64,000 nucleotides of DNA from Candidatus Zixiibacteriota bacterium. GTDB taxonomy: Bacteria; Zixibacteria; MSB-5A5; UBA10806; 4484-95. The position numbers were made by a program, and so were the translations under genes. The stretch lies in NCBI GenBank assembly GCA_024231855.1, contig JAAEQD010000273.1:1-64000 (forward strand), in the 5' to 3' direction. Under the pieces are notes generated by a model. That model saw only the letters and a program-made list of their open reading frames with translations, made no database searches and had not been told where the DNA came from. Positions within the stretch are counted from its first letter, which is position 1, and every line of letters starts with the position of its first letter. This document shows, in pieces, positions 15,436-23,649 of this stretch.

Positions 15436-16362
15436 TTACTTCGAGCTTTTCAGATAGCGGAAATAATCAGAATCAGTCGTTAGAATCAACCAGGTGTCTT
15501 CACCGATTGATTCAGGGTAGCCTTCGAGCGCTTTCAGAAATGAATAGAATTGGGGATCTTTCTGATAAGCGTTGGCATATATTCTGGTTGATTCGCCATC
15601 GGCCTTACCCTTGACTTCCTGGGCCGTTTTATACGCTTTGGAAGTGATTGTTTGCAATTCCTTTTTCATATCACCCAGAATCCTGGAACGTTCGCCCTGG
15701 CCTTCGGAACGGTATTGTTCGGCGATCCTCTCGCGCTCGGCGATCATACGGCCAAATACCTTCTCGCGAACGCTTTGAACGTAATTGATGTGTTTGATCT
15801 CGATATCGACGAGTTCGATTCCATATTGTGGGGTCATCTCGGATGCCTTCTGGAGCATCTGACGGGTAATTTTCTCGCGTCCCATCTTAATAACGAGATC
15901 TTCGCGTTCGATCTCTTCGCCTTCCGACTGAACCAACGGCTGATTTGAATTACGTACTATTTCGATCAAATTCTGCTCTGTGATAAAATCACGCACGGAG
16001 GCATCGATAACATTATCGAGACGGGTTTGAGCGCCCATTTCATCGCCAACCGATTGGAAGAATTTCAAGGGGTCGATTATCCTCCACCTGGCATAGGTAT
16101 CCACCAGGATAAATTTCTTGTCTTTGGTCGGAATCTGAGTTGCCCGGCCATCCCATTCCAGTATACGTTTTTCAAATGATCTGAGATCTTGAATGAAAGG
16201 AGTTTTGAAATGGAGACCGGGATCTTTCACTACCCGTACCGGCTCGCCAAACTGGGTAATAACCACCTGTTCGCGCTGGTCGACTGTATAAAGAGAAGAG
16301 GACAACAGAATAATCAGACCTAAGACTACTACCCCTGCAATAATTGGTTTGAGGTTACTCAT
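15436..16362 (-). CDS. hflC: Protease modulator HflC
   Basis: A 308-residue SPFH/Band 7 protein with one N-terminal membrane helix (about 8-25) followed by VDQREQVVITQFGEPVRV, the HflC signature start. A long Band 7 domain with RILEWDGRATQIPTKDKKFI and a coiled-coil tail with REKVFGRMIAERERIAEQYRSEGQGE complete it. HflC and HflK form a large cage around the membrane protease FtsH and restrain it. The gene starts four bases inside the end of hflK, so the two are translationally coupled, and a strong terminator follows. Length and layout are normal. Confidence 0.95.
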   Translation of the reverse strand: MSNLKPIIAGVVVLGLIILLSSSLYTVDQREQVVITQFGEPVRVVKDPGLHFKTPFIQDLRSFEKRILEWDGRATQIPTKDKKFILVDTYARWRIIDPLKFFQSVGDEMGAQTRLDNVIDASVRDFITEQNLIEIVRNSNQPLVQSEGEEIEREDLVIKMGREKITRQMLQKASEMTPQYGIELVDIEIKHINYVQSVREKVFGRMIAERERIAEQYRSEGQGERSRILGDMKKELQTITSKAYKTAQEVKGKADGESTRIYANAYQKDPQFYSFLKALEGYPESIGEDTWLILTTDSDYFRYLKSSK

Positions 16363-17363
16363 TTGGCGCCTCCTTTGCTCGAAATAGCTGATTCGCCAAG
16401 CGGTAGAAGCCTCAGTATTCCCTGTTCGTTTTCATCGACGATGTATTTCTTTTTCACTTTGGGCAGGACATCTGACATGGTCTCCATATAGAGCCGTCGA
16501 CGGGTAACATCCTTGGCTTTGGCGTACTGTTTCCAAAGGTCGACGAACCTGGCGGCATCGCCATCGGCCCGGTTGACCCTGTCAATCGCGTAACCTTCGG
16601 CTTCGGTTATCATCCGTTCCGCGTCACCGGCGGCTTTGGGGATAATCGTGTTATAATCCTTCATCGCCTCGTTTATCATCTGTTCCTTTTCCTGCTTGGC
16701 CTCGTTAACAGCGTTGAATGCAGGCTTGACCTGATCCGGCGGATTCACATCCTGAAGCTTCACGGTTACTATCTGGATACCGGTTTCGTACTTATCGAGG
16801 ATTTCCTGCATTTTCAAAGCGGCTTCCTCGCCTATCTGCATACGTTCGACAGTTAATACGCCATCGACACTTCTGTCGCCGACCACCTGCCGCATGGCGG
16901 CTTCCGAAACGTCCCTGATCGTTTCCACTACGTTTCGCACTTTGAACAGGAACTCTCGCGGATCTCTAACCTTGTATTGGACGATCCAGTCGGCGACGAC
17001 CACGTTAAGGTCGCCTGTCAACATCAACGATTCCTGAAGCAGAGCCTGTTGACTGCGGGTGGTTCTGATTCCCGGGGCCGCGGTTCTGAAACCGAATTCC
17101 TGGGACATAATTCGGGTAACCGGTACTTTGGTAACAGATTCGATACCCGCCGGTAGCTTGAAATGCAGTCCAGGCTGCGTAGTGCGATCATATTTGCCAA
17201 ATCGCTGAACCACCCCGACCGACTCGGCGCTCACCGAGAAAAAAGTCGAGGATAAGAAGATAATTACGATTAATGCCGCTACGCCTAATATGATTGGCTT
17301 TTTCATGTCCCGGCGTGGGATTTTTCGCAAGTAATCTTCTATGCTGTCTTTTTCAAAATCCAT
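16359..17363 (-). CDS. hflK: Protease modulator HflK
   Basis: A 334-residue SPFH/Band 7 protein. Residues about 22-45 form the membrane helix, then FFSVSAESVGVVQRFGKYDRT opens the Band 7 domain. TGDLNVVVADWIVQYKVRDP and VKLQDVNPPDQVKPAFNAVNEA are HflK signatures, and a C-terminal coiled coil follows. The usual glycine-rich N-terminal tail of proteobacterial HflK is short here. It is the first gene of the hflKC operon, partners HflC, and is expected to control FtsH access to membrane substrates. Confidence 0.95.
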   Translation of the reverse strand: MDFEKDSIEDYLRKIPRRDMKKPIILGVAALIVIIFLSSTFFSVSAESVGVVQRFGKYDRTTQPGLHFKLPAGIESVTKVPVTRIMSQEFGFRTAAPGIRTTRSQQALLQESLMLTGDLNVVVADWIVQYKVRDPREFLFKVRNVVETIRDVSEAAMRQVVGDRSVDGVLTVERMQIGEEAALKMQEILDKYETGIQIVTVKLQDVNPPDQVKPAFNAVNEAKQEKEQMINEAMKDYNTIIPKAAGDAERMITEAEGYAIDRVNRADGDAARFVDLWKQYAKAKDVTRRRLYMETMSDVLPKVKKKYIVDENEQGILRLLPLGESAISSKGGAK

Positions 17364-17521
17364 CCATCACTCCTTGGTTTATTTAAATTGATTTATCTCC
17401 CGTATTCTTTAACTTAGCAGACCCCTGTCGGGTTTACAAGGATTATTTATGCGATATTTTTACAGAAATTAGCAGTTTGTGGAGACTAATCCTACTCCCA
17501 ATTCGATAAATCGAAAGAATT

Positions 17522-18019
17522 TCATGATAGAATCTGATAGATAAAAATCCCAATCATCGTCGCGCCGATAACGAATTTAAGAACGCCACCGGCCAAAAAG
17601 CCGATAAAACTGCCAAAACCGGCGCGCAGGGCTTCATTTGTTTTCTTGCCGATAAGGATTTCGAACACAAATGCCCCGATAAAGGCACCGATGATGAAAC
17701 CGATTATGCCAACTCCGGGCAATAACAATCCCACTATCATGCCAAGGAACGCCCCCAGCATGCCTAGCAATGAACCGCCCATCTTTTTGACACCGAACGC
17801 GGTAGCTACCCAGTCAAGCGCGAAAGAAGCGGCGGTCATCACGCCGAATATGATTAGTATATTGCCGGTTATTACCTCAAAACCGGTTATTATGGCGTAA
17901 ATCAAGGCCGCGGCAAAGATAACCGGCACGCCCGGAAGCATTGGCAGAATAACCCCGACCATGCCAACCAGCATAACCAATAGAGTTATTATAAAAAGCG
18001 CGATTTCAAGCCAGCTCAT
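17522..18019 (-). CDS. DUF456 family membrane protein
   Basis: A 165-residue protein made of glycine-rich hydrophobic helices (about five), with the VGVILPMLPGVPVIFAAALIYA opening and the GAFLGMIVGLLLPGVGIIGF repeat typical of DUF456. The glycine-zipper repeats suggest tightly packed or oligomeric membrane helices; no activity is known for the family. It begins six bases after the stop of the transglutaminase-like gene and so shares its transcript. Confidence 0.9.
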   Translation of the reverse strand: MSWLEIALFIITLLVMLVGMVGVILPMLPGVPVIFAAALIYAIITGFEVITGNILIIFGVMTAASFALDWVATAFGVKKMGGSLLGMLGAFLGMIVGLLLPGVGIIGFIIGAFIGAFVFEILIGKKTNEALRAGFGSFIGFLAGGVLKFVIGATMIGIFIYQILS

Positions 18020-18025
18020 ATTATT

Positions 18026-19597
18026 TTACCACCAAACCTGCCCGTCGTCTTCGATAGTGAATATCCGTTCTTCTTCATCAGAGCCAACTGCTACGAGCCA
18101 GTATAAAGCTCCCGACGGCGCTTTATCGAATGTGAGCGGCTTATCAGTGGCAACCATCTTGCCCAGCGATTGCCAATCATCCTGCCAGTAGAACAGTTCA
18201 TATTCCTGCCCTGAATCCAGGTATGACTCGGCGATACCATCGGTCGAGACAGCCTGTTTTCGCTTAGTGGTAGATACTAAGCTGATCGATACTTCGTCTG
18301 AGCTATCCGGTTGGTAGTACCGGATATCGCAATCATCGCCAAGCACAAACGGCGCGCCTTGGGGGATGATTTCCTCGTTCAGATAAAGCGCCGGTATATA
18401 GGCGATGTCGACGCCCATATCTGTAAATACGGCCTTGTCGGCTTCGATTCTTCCCCAGTGAATAGCTCGCCACTCGCCGGAGTTAAACACGCATAAGTAG
18501 GCGATATCGACCGAATCGGGAATCTCTTTGGTGAATGTGATAGTAACATCGCAGACATCGGTATAGTCTGAGGTGACATCCACATAGCTCTTCCCGGCCA
18601 GCCAGCCGGGGATTTTCTCCTGCTTACGATCCTGGAAAGTGAGGTTTTGCATTTTCTTACCGAAAGTTTTGCGGTAAACCTTGGCCGCTTTATTGTGAAG
18701 GGTATATTTTCCGGGATCACATTCGGCGCCCATGAATGGAATTACTGTGCCATCGAGAGTGAGGATTGAATTCCAGGCGTGGTTGTTTCCCGAATTGGCC
18801 CAATGGGGCGTATAATCGCTGGTAACGGCCAAACCCACGGCCCGCATGGCAAAGATAGTCAGGTTGGTCATATCCTCACACCGCCCCAGCCCGCTTTCCT
18901 TCATCTCGGAAAGCCCCTGGTCGGTTGGATGGTAGTAATAACGCGGATCGAAACCAAACCACGACATGATATCCTGGTTCACCAGCGCGGCGGCTGCGAT
19001 TGGATCGGCCGGATCGGACATGGTAGTATCGATATTTTTATATTTTTCCCAGAATGCCTGCCGCCAATTCTCCAGCGGCTCATTGCTGCCCCGATACGGT
19101 AAGACATACTCGCAGAAATTCTCGAATGAAAGATTTCCGGCCCAGGGTTTTTCACGCCAGGCTTTAAACGCGTAATCGATATGATCGATTATAAAACCGG
19201 CGGAGATGGTATGTATATCGTATATGAGCGTATCCTTGTCGAAATCAAGTTCGCCCCGGGCGGCCTCAATCGAATCGGCAGCCGCTAATAGCTCGTCGAA
19301 ATCGGCATAGTCCCGCACATCGAATTCGACTTCGGCGCCGGAGCTGTCGTGAAGCAGATATGTGGCATAGCCATGGCCTTCCATGTTGCCGATTAAGTAA
19401 TACGCCGCCTGGAGCATGAGTGAATCGCCCAGAGTCGAATAATGAGCCAGGACCTTCTCAAGTTCAGCCCGGTTTTCACCAGCCTCTTTAAGGGCATTAT
19501 TGACATCATCAGGATAGGGCGATTTGCCGCATCCACCCGCCAAAACCAGCAGTAACATAACCGCCGTTAAAACACGATATACATTGATATTATACAT
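18026..19597 (-). CDS. Transglutaminase-like lipoprotein
   Basis: A 523-residue protein with a lipoprotein signal (LAGGCGKSP). A papain-like transglutaminase core sits in the middle: C240 in GLGRCEDMTNL, H273 in GNNHAWNS and D282 in LTLDGTVIPF give a complete Cys-His-Asp triad. About 190 helical residues precede it and two or more beta-rich segments follow. Such proteins act in the envelope as proteases, amidases or crosslinking enzymes. The DUF456 gene follows six bases downstream. The layout resembles the large transglutaminase-domain proteins of Bacteroidota that metabolise external peptides or glycans. Confidence 0.85.
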   Translation of the reverse strand: MYNINVYRVLTAVMLLLVLAGGCGKSPYPDDVNNALKEAGENRAELEKVLAHYSTLGDSLMLQAAYYLIGNMEGHGYATYLLHDSSGAEVEFDVRDYADFDELLAAADSIEAARGELDFDKDTLIYDIHTISAGFIIDHIDYAFKAWREKPWAGNLSFENFCEYVLPYRGSNEPLENWRQAFWEKYKNIDTTMSDPADPIAAAALVNQDIMSWFGFDPRYYYHPTDQGLSEMKESGLGRCEDMTNLTIFAMRAVGLAVTSDYTPHWANSGNNHAWNSILTLDGTVIPFMGAECDPGKYTLHNKAAKVYRKTFGKKMQNLTFQDRKQEKIPGWLAGKSYVDVTSDYTDVCDVTITFTKEIPDSVDIAYLCVFNSGEWRAIHWGRIEADKAVFTDMGVDIAYIPALYLNEEIIPQGAPFVLGDDCDIRYYQPDSSDEVSISLVSTTKRKQAVSTDGIAESYLDSGQEYELFYWQDDWQSLGKMVATDKPLTFDKAPSGALYWLVAVGSDEEERIFTIEDDGQVWW

Positions 19598-19640
19598 TAC
19601 TTCTCCCTGGCATCTTTCACCTTAGTAATTTTTTTTAGTT

Positions 19641-20975
19641 TTATTCGAGATAAATCGATACGATATTGATAACCCTGGCCCAGATAAAGCTTCTTGAATC
19701 GTAGCCGGCGGCCGCGATAGCTTCGGAGTTTTGATGAATCATCATTATCATGTACTCTCCGGCCTGGCCGCCCAACGGCTCGAGGTCGGTCCCCGTGAAC
19801 GTATAGCTGCCGTCATTATCTGTTTCCACGGTGACACCAGTAGAATCATCGCCGGTCATCAGGATAAAACGAACATCGCCAACACCGGCGCCTGACCAGG
19901 TAACAGAAAAACCCGATATCGACAAGGTATCATCATTTTCCGGGTTAGTGATATAAGGTTCGCTGGCAGGGAAATCGATCGTATCGATAAGCAATGGGAC
20001 CTGCGAGCTTGCTTCTACATTGAATATATATTCCCCAGACAGACTAATAAACGGTTGCACTGGCGTATCGGGATACTTATGCAGGCTAAGCGCCGGATCC
20101 CAATCAAGCATAAATTCGTTACAGGTGACACCGTCCGCCTCGAGAGGGGAAATAGGATCGCAGGGAGCGTACTCGCTATCGAATCTGGCTACTATTTCAT
20201 CGAACCTGAATAACTGATCCTCAACGTACATAATCATTCTGACCACGGCAAAGGCCCCGAAAATACCCTCCGCGGCAGCGCCGGTGGTGAAATCCCAAAC
20301 CGGGCCGACAGTGGAATCGCCGTAATTGTCATAAGCAACGACTTTCCAGAAATACTCGGTTTCAGGCTCAAGGGCACCGGGATCGTAAATCGCCTCGGTT
20401 AATCTCGGGCTGACTGTTTGGGGGGGTACGGATGTATCGAAATAAACATAATAAGCCAATGTATCATCAGCGTCGGGATCGCTACAAATCCAGGATAAAT
20501 TCAAAAACAGAGGTTGATCAACGGCCCCATCGGCCGGCGAGGGATTAGCAGGCGCGTTTGGAGGTATGTTCGGACCGGCTTCCGTGGTAAAATTCCAGAC
20601 AGGTCCGGCCGCCGATTCTCCGAGACGATCGAAAGCTATAACTTTCCAATAGTACGTGGTCATGGGTTCCAGAGTGCCTAAATTGAAAGTCGTATCAGTC
20701 AGGTCTTCGGCAAGAAGCGGAGGAGTCTCTAAAGCGTCGAAATACAAATCATATGTCACGACATCTCCAACATTTGGATCGCCGCCTCGCCAGTAAAGTT
20801 CCGACTCTACCGGCCGGTTCATCCATCCATCGCCCGGAGTCGGAGAATATGGGGTGTTGGGAGCGTAATTAATTGGTCCCGTCGGAGTTTCCTCGTCTTC
20901 GCCACAACCAGCTATAAACGATACCAGGATCGCGCAAAGCAAAATGCCCCGCAAACAGGTATTTAGATACTTCAC
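19641..20975 (-). CDS. Lipoprotein with fibronectin type III repeats
   Basis: A 444-residue lipoprotein (cysteine in VSFIAGCGEDEE). Two fibronectin-III-like repeats fill about residues 35-130 and 135-230; each runs from 'P.P.DG' through Y(D/Y)LYFD/YVYFD and EP.T.Y(Y/F)WKV.A.D to GPVW(N/D)FTT. The C-terminal 210 residues are beta-rich with ISGFSVTWSGAGVGDVRF and a calcium-style DNDGSYTFTGTDL. It probably serves as a surface adhesive or binding protein. The start is a GTG with AAGGAGG four bases before it. It lies 43 bases upstream of the transglutaminase gene on the same strand and may be in the same operon. Confidence 0.85.
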   Translation of the reverse strand: MKYLNTCLRGILLCAILVSFIAGCGEDEETPTGPINYAPNTPYSPTPGDGWMNRPVESELYWRGGDPNVGDVVTYDLYFDALETPPLLAEDLTDTTFNLGTLEPMTTYYWKVIAFDRLGESAAGPVWNFTTEAGPNIPPNAPANPSPADGAVDQPLFLNLSWICSDPDADDTLAYYVYFDTSVPPQTVSPRLTEAIYDPGALEPETEYFWKVVAYDNYGDSTVGPVWDFTTGAAAEGIFGAFAVVRMIMYVEDQLFRFDEIVARFDSEYAPCDPISPLEADGVTCNEFMLDWDPALSLHKYPDTPVQPFISLSGEYIFNVEASSQVPLLIDTIDFPASEPYITNPENDDTLSISGFSVTWSGAGVGDVRFILMTGDDSTGVTVETDNDGSYTFTGTDLEPLGGQAGEYMIMMIHQNSEAIAAAGYDSRSFIWARVINIVSIYLE

Positions 20976-21070
20976 ATTGCCTCCTTCTCAGTTTTCTTTG
21001 GATTTCAATATAGTCTGATTCTAGCGGAGCGTCAATTGAATATCATCGGCATCGCCAACAATATGGTCAC

Positions 21071-21098
21071 TTGACATTTTCGTTATCTGTATTATGTT
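21071..21098 (+). promoter_or_regulatory. Promoter of a probably leaderless gene
   Basis: TTGACA (21071-21076), 16 bases, then TATGTT (21093-21098). The ATG at 21108 is only ten bases past the -10 box and has no Shine-Dalgarno, so the transcript probably starts at or beside the start codon. Confidence 0.5.
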
Positions 21099-21107
21099 AT
21101 TCCGGTA

Positions 21108-21410
21108 ATGCTATCAAATGAGGAACTGGAAAATCTCAGGCTAAGTCTGGAAGAGCGCCTGAAGGTGAAAATCAGAGCCAAGCGGATTAAGGCGATTCGG
21201 GTGAACTCGTCATTTCATTGGCAGCCGCCGTTGTTTATTTCGGTGGGCGGTTTATGCGCCAATCTGGAAAAGGATTCGCCGCCGGAGGATATAATCGCGA
21301 TTTTCGAGCATGCCTCATTCGTGGTTGTCACCCCTCAGCGGGGCTTAGAGGATAATACTCTGCCATATTTTTTCGCCCGCCAGGATGTGAAAGAAGTAAT
21401 CGAAGCCTGA
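21108..21410 (+). CDS. Small protein of unknown function
   Basis: A 100-residue soluble protein that I do not recognise. It opens with an acidic helix (NEELENLRLSLEERL), then a basic stretch (KVKIRAKRIKAIRVNSS), and a FHWQPPLFISVGGLCANL segment; the second half is IIAIFEHASFVVVTPQRG and FFARQDVKEVIEA. It has no signal, membrane segment or cysteine cluster. Codon use looks like that of its neighbours, which supports a real gene. It stands alone on its own promoter and probably has a leaderless message. Confidence 0.65.
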   Translation: MLSNEELENLRLSLEERLKVKIRAKRIKAIRVNSSFHWQPPLFISVGGLCANLEKDSPPEDIIAIFEHASFVVVTPQRGLEDNTLPYFFARQDVKEVIEA

Positions 21411-21459
21411 TGTTTCTTCTGTTTTTCGGGTAACACAATTAGCCGAAATCAAATATAAC

Positions 21460-21510
21460 TTGATTTAATCATCGATTATATGCTACGATTAAATCAAATG
21501 GTTTAATCAT
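21460..21510 (+). promoter_or_regulatory. Palindromic operator-like cluster before the S9 peptidase
   Basis: TTGATTTAATC (21460-21470) and GATTAAATCAA (21487-21497) are perfect 11-base inverted repeats 16 bases apart. A third copy of the box, TTTAATCAT, stands at 21502-21510 and also occurs at 21464-21472. This arrangement just upstream of a start codon suggests a repressor or activator site. It is not GC-rich enough to be a good terminator for the preceding gene. Confidence 0.5.
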
Positions 21511-21537
21511 TATATGTTGATATCACAAGGAGATCAT

Positions 21538-23529
21538 ATGAAGAAGAGAAAGATAACGGCGGATGACCTTTTGAAACTGAAATTCGTTCAGTCGGTTTGC
21601 CTGTCGCCGGATGAATCGCTTATACTGTTTACCGTCAAGGTGATGTCCGATGACAAGAAGGATTACTATTCGCATATTTACTCAATCGGAGTCGATGGCA
21701 GGGACTTCAGGCAATATACATTCGGCAAAGTTAAAGACGCCGATCCCAAGTTCTCACCTGACGGCAATTGGATTGTTTTCACTTCCAAGCGCGGCGATAT
21801 GAAAGGCGTTTACCGTATGCCAACAGGCGGCGGTGAAGCTATATTACTGGTGGATCAAGATGGCAGCTTCGCTAATCTATCGATCTCGCCTGACAATAAA
21901 TATATTCTCTGCGTGTTTACCAAATCCGATGATGATCCCAAGGGCAAAGACGGCAAGAAAGAACCCCCGGTTTGCCGTCATATAACCAGAATGTTTTATA
22001 AGCTCGATAACTCCGGCTATAAACCAAAAGATGTCGGGCATGTTTATATTTACGATCTGACGACCGGACTGGGCAAGCAGATCACCAGAGGTAAAAACGG
22101 AGAGCGAAATCCCGCCTGGTTCCCTGACAGTAAGCGAATCGCCTTTGTCAGCAATATTAAGCCCGATCAGGATCGCGATCCTCTATATGACGGTATCTTC
22201 GTCACTACGATTAAGGGCGGCAAGCCCCGTCGTCTGGCCAAACCCGATGGTCCGGTTGAATCGATTTCGGTATCGCCGGATGGCAAAGAGATCGCCTTTA
22301 TCGGTCATGATGAACCGGATGACCCGTGGAGCGTGGCCAATAATCATGTCTGGAAAGTACCGACCAAAGCCGGCCGGGCATTCGATCTGATGCCTAAACT
22401 GGATAGAATGACTGAAGATCTGACGATCTCCGACACGGCGGAAGGACACGGAGCGGCTCCACCCGCCTGGTCTGCCGACGGCAAAAAGATTTATTTCCTC
22501 TACTCCGATGCCGGCAGTGCCTGTATAGGTACAGTCTCCTCGAAAGGCGGCAAAGTCAGGAAAGTTATCGGGGGAAAGATTCATATCTCCGGATTTTGTC
22601 TCTCGAAATCGACAAAACTCGCGGCTTGTGTTATTGCTGATAGTACAACGCCGGCGGAAGTTTTTATCTGGAAAGTCGATAGCAGAAGCAAACCCGGGAA
22701 GATTACAGAACTTAACAACGGTATATTGAAGCAAACATATACTAAAAAACCGGAGGAAGTTATAGTCGCCGGCCATGATGGCTACCCTATCCATGGCTGG
22801 ATATTAAAGCCGCCCGGTTTTAAGCCAGGCAGGCGGTACCCCTCCATTATGGAGATTCATGGCGGTCCGCGAGTTCAGTACGGCCATACTTTTTTCCATG
22901 AGACGCAATACCTGGCGGCCTCCGGATATGTAGTTTTTTACTGCAATCCCCGCGGGGGCCAGGGGTATGGCCGGGATCACGCCGAATGCATCGTTGATAA
23001 TTGGGGAACGCTGGATTATAACGATTGCATATCGTTCGCCGAATATATGGCCGGCAAAAAATATATCGACACAAAGAAGATGGGCGTGGCCGGCGGTAGT
23101 TATGGCGGTTATATGACCAGTTGGATAGTCGGTCATACCAATATGTTTAAGGCGGCTGTTTCTCAACGCGCGTTGAACAATTTTATCTCATTTTTTGGCG
23201 CGTCGGATATAGGCTTTCTAATGGATCGCGAGATCAAGGGCAAACCCTGGGATAATTTCGACCACTGGTGGGATAGGTCGCCTATTAAGCATGTGAAAAA
23301 TATCAGAACACCGCTCTTGATAATCCACTCCGAGAAAGACCTTCGCTGTCCTCAAGAGCAAGGCGAACAGCTTTATATCTCTTTGAAAAAGCTGCGGCGC
23401 AAGGCGGAGATGGTTCTGTTCCCCGATGAGCCGCACGGCCTGTCCCGATGCGGCCGGCCCGACCGGCGGCTGGCCAGGCTCAATTGGATCAGGGGTTGGT
23501 TCGATAAATATCTGAAAGGGAAGAAATAG
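21538..23529 (+). CDS. S9 family peptidase (acylaminoacyl-peptidase/prolyl oligopeptidase type)
   Basis: About 663 residues from the ATG at 21538, which has AAGGAG five bases upstream; an in-frame ATG at 21514 has no ribosome site. The N-terminal two thirds form a seven-bladed WD40-like beta-propeller (repeated 'SPDG..IVFTS' motifs). The C-terminal alpha/beta hydrolase domain carries S521 in GGSYGGYMT, an Asp in HSEKDLRCP and the His in DEPHGLSR. No signal peptide is seen, so it is probably cytoplasmic and releases N-terminal residues or cleaves short peptides. A palindromic operator-like cluster precedes it and a bidirectional terminator follows. Confidence 0.93.
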   Translation: MKKRKITADDLLKLKFVQSVCLSPDESLILFTVKVMSDDKKDYYSHIYSIGVDGRDFRQYTFGKVKDADPKFSPDGNWIVFTSKRGDMKGVYRMPTGGGEAILLVDQDGSFANLSISPDNKYILCVFTKSDDDPKGKDGKKEPPVCRHITRMFYKLDNSGYKPKDVGHVYIYDLTTGLGKQITRGKNGERNPAWFPDSKRIAFVSNIKPDQDRDPLYDGIFVTTIKGGKPRRLAKPDGPVESISVSPDGKEIAFIGHDEPDDPWSVANNHVWKVPTKAGRAFDLMPKLDRMTEDLTISDTAEGHGAAPPAWSADGKKIYFLYSDAGSACIGTVSSKGGKVRKVIGGKIHISGFCLSKSTKLAACVIADSTTPAEVFIWKVDSRSKPGKITELNNGILKQTYTKKPEEVIVAGHDGYPIHGWILKPPGFKPGRRYPSIMEIHGGPRVQYGHTFFHETQYLAASGYVVFYCNPRGGQGYGRDHAECIVDNWGTLDYNDCISFAEYMAGKKYIDTKKMGVAGGSYGGYMTSWIVGHTNMFKAAVSQRALNNFISFFGASDIGFLMDREIKGKPWDNFDHWWDRSPIKHVKNIRTPLLIIHSEKDLRCPQEQGEQLYISLKKLRRKAEMVLFPDEPHGLSRCGRPDRRLARLNWIRGWFDKYLKGKK

Positions 23530-23576
23530 TAGTTTCATAAATACGGTTATTTATCTTAATAGAAATTCACTGAACA

Positions 23577-23620
23577 AAAAAACCTCTGAACGTCAATTTA
23601 TCGACGTCCCGAGGTTTTGC
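23577..23620. terminator. Bidirectional terminator
   Basis: AAAACCTC (23579-23586) pairs with GAGGTTTT (23611-23618), with inner ACGTC/GACGT pairing (23590-23594 with 23603-23607). There are A-runs before and T-runs after. It separates the converging S9 peptidase and AsmA genes. Confidence 0.8.
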
Positions 23621-23649
23621 ATTGAAGCATTTAAATTAAGTCTAATTGT

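Noticed and set aside
22183-23166. Long minus-strand frames under the S9 peptidase gene
   Set aside because: Antisense shadows; the plus strand has complete catalytic motifs and a good ribosome site.
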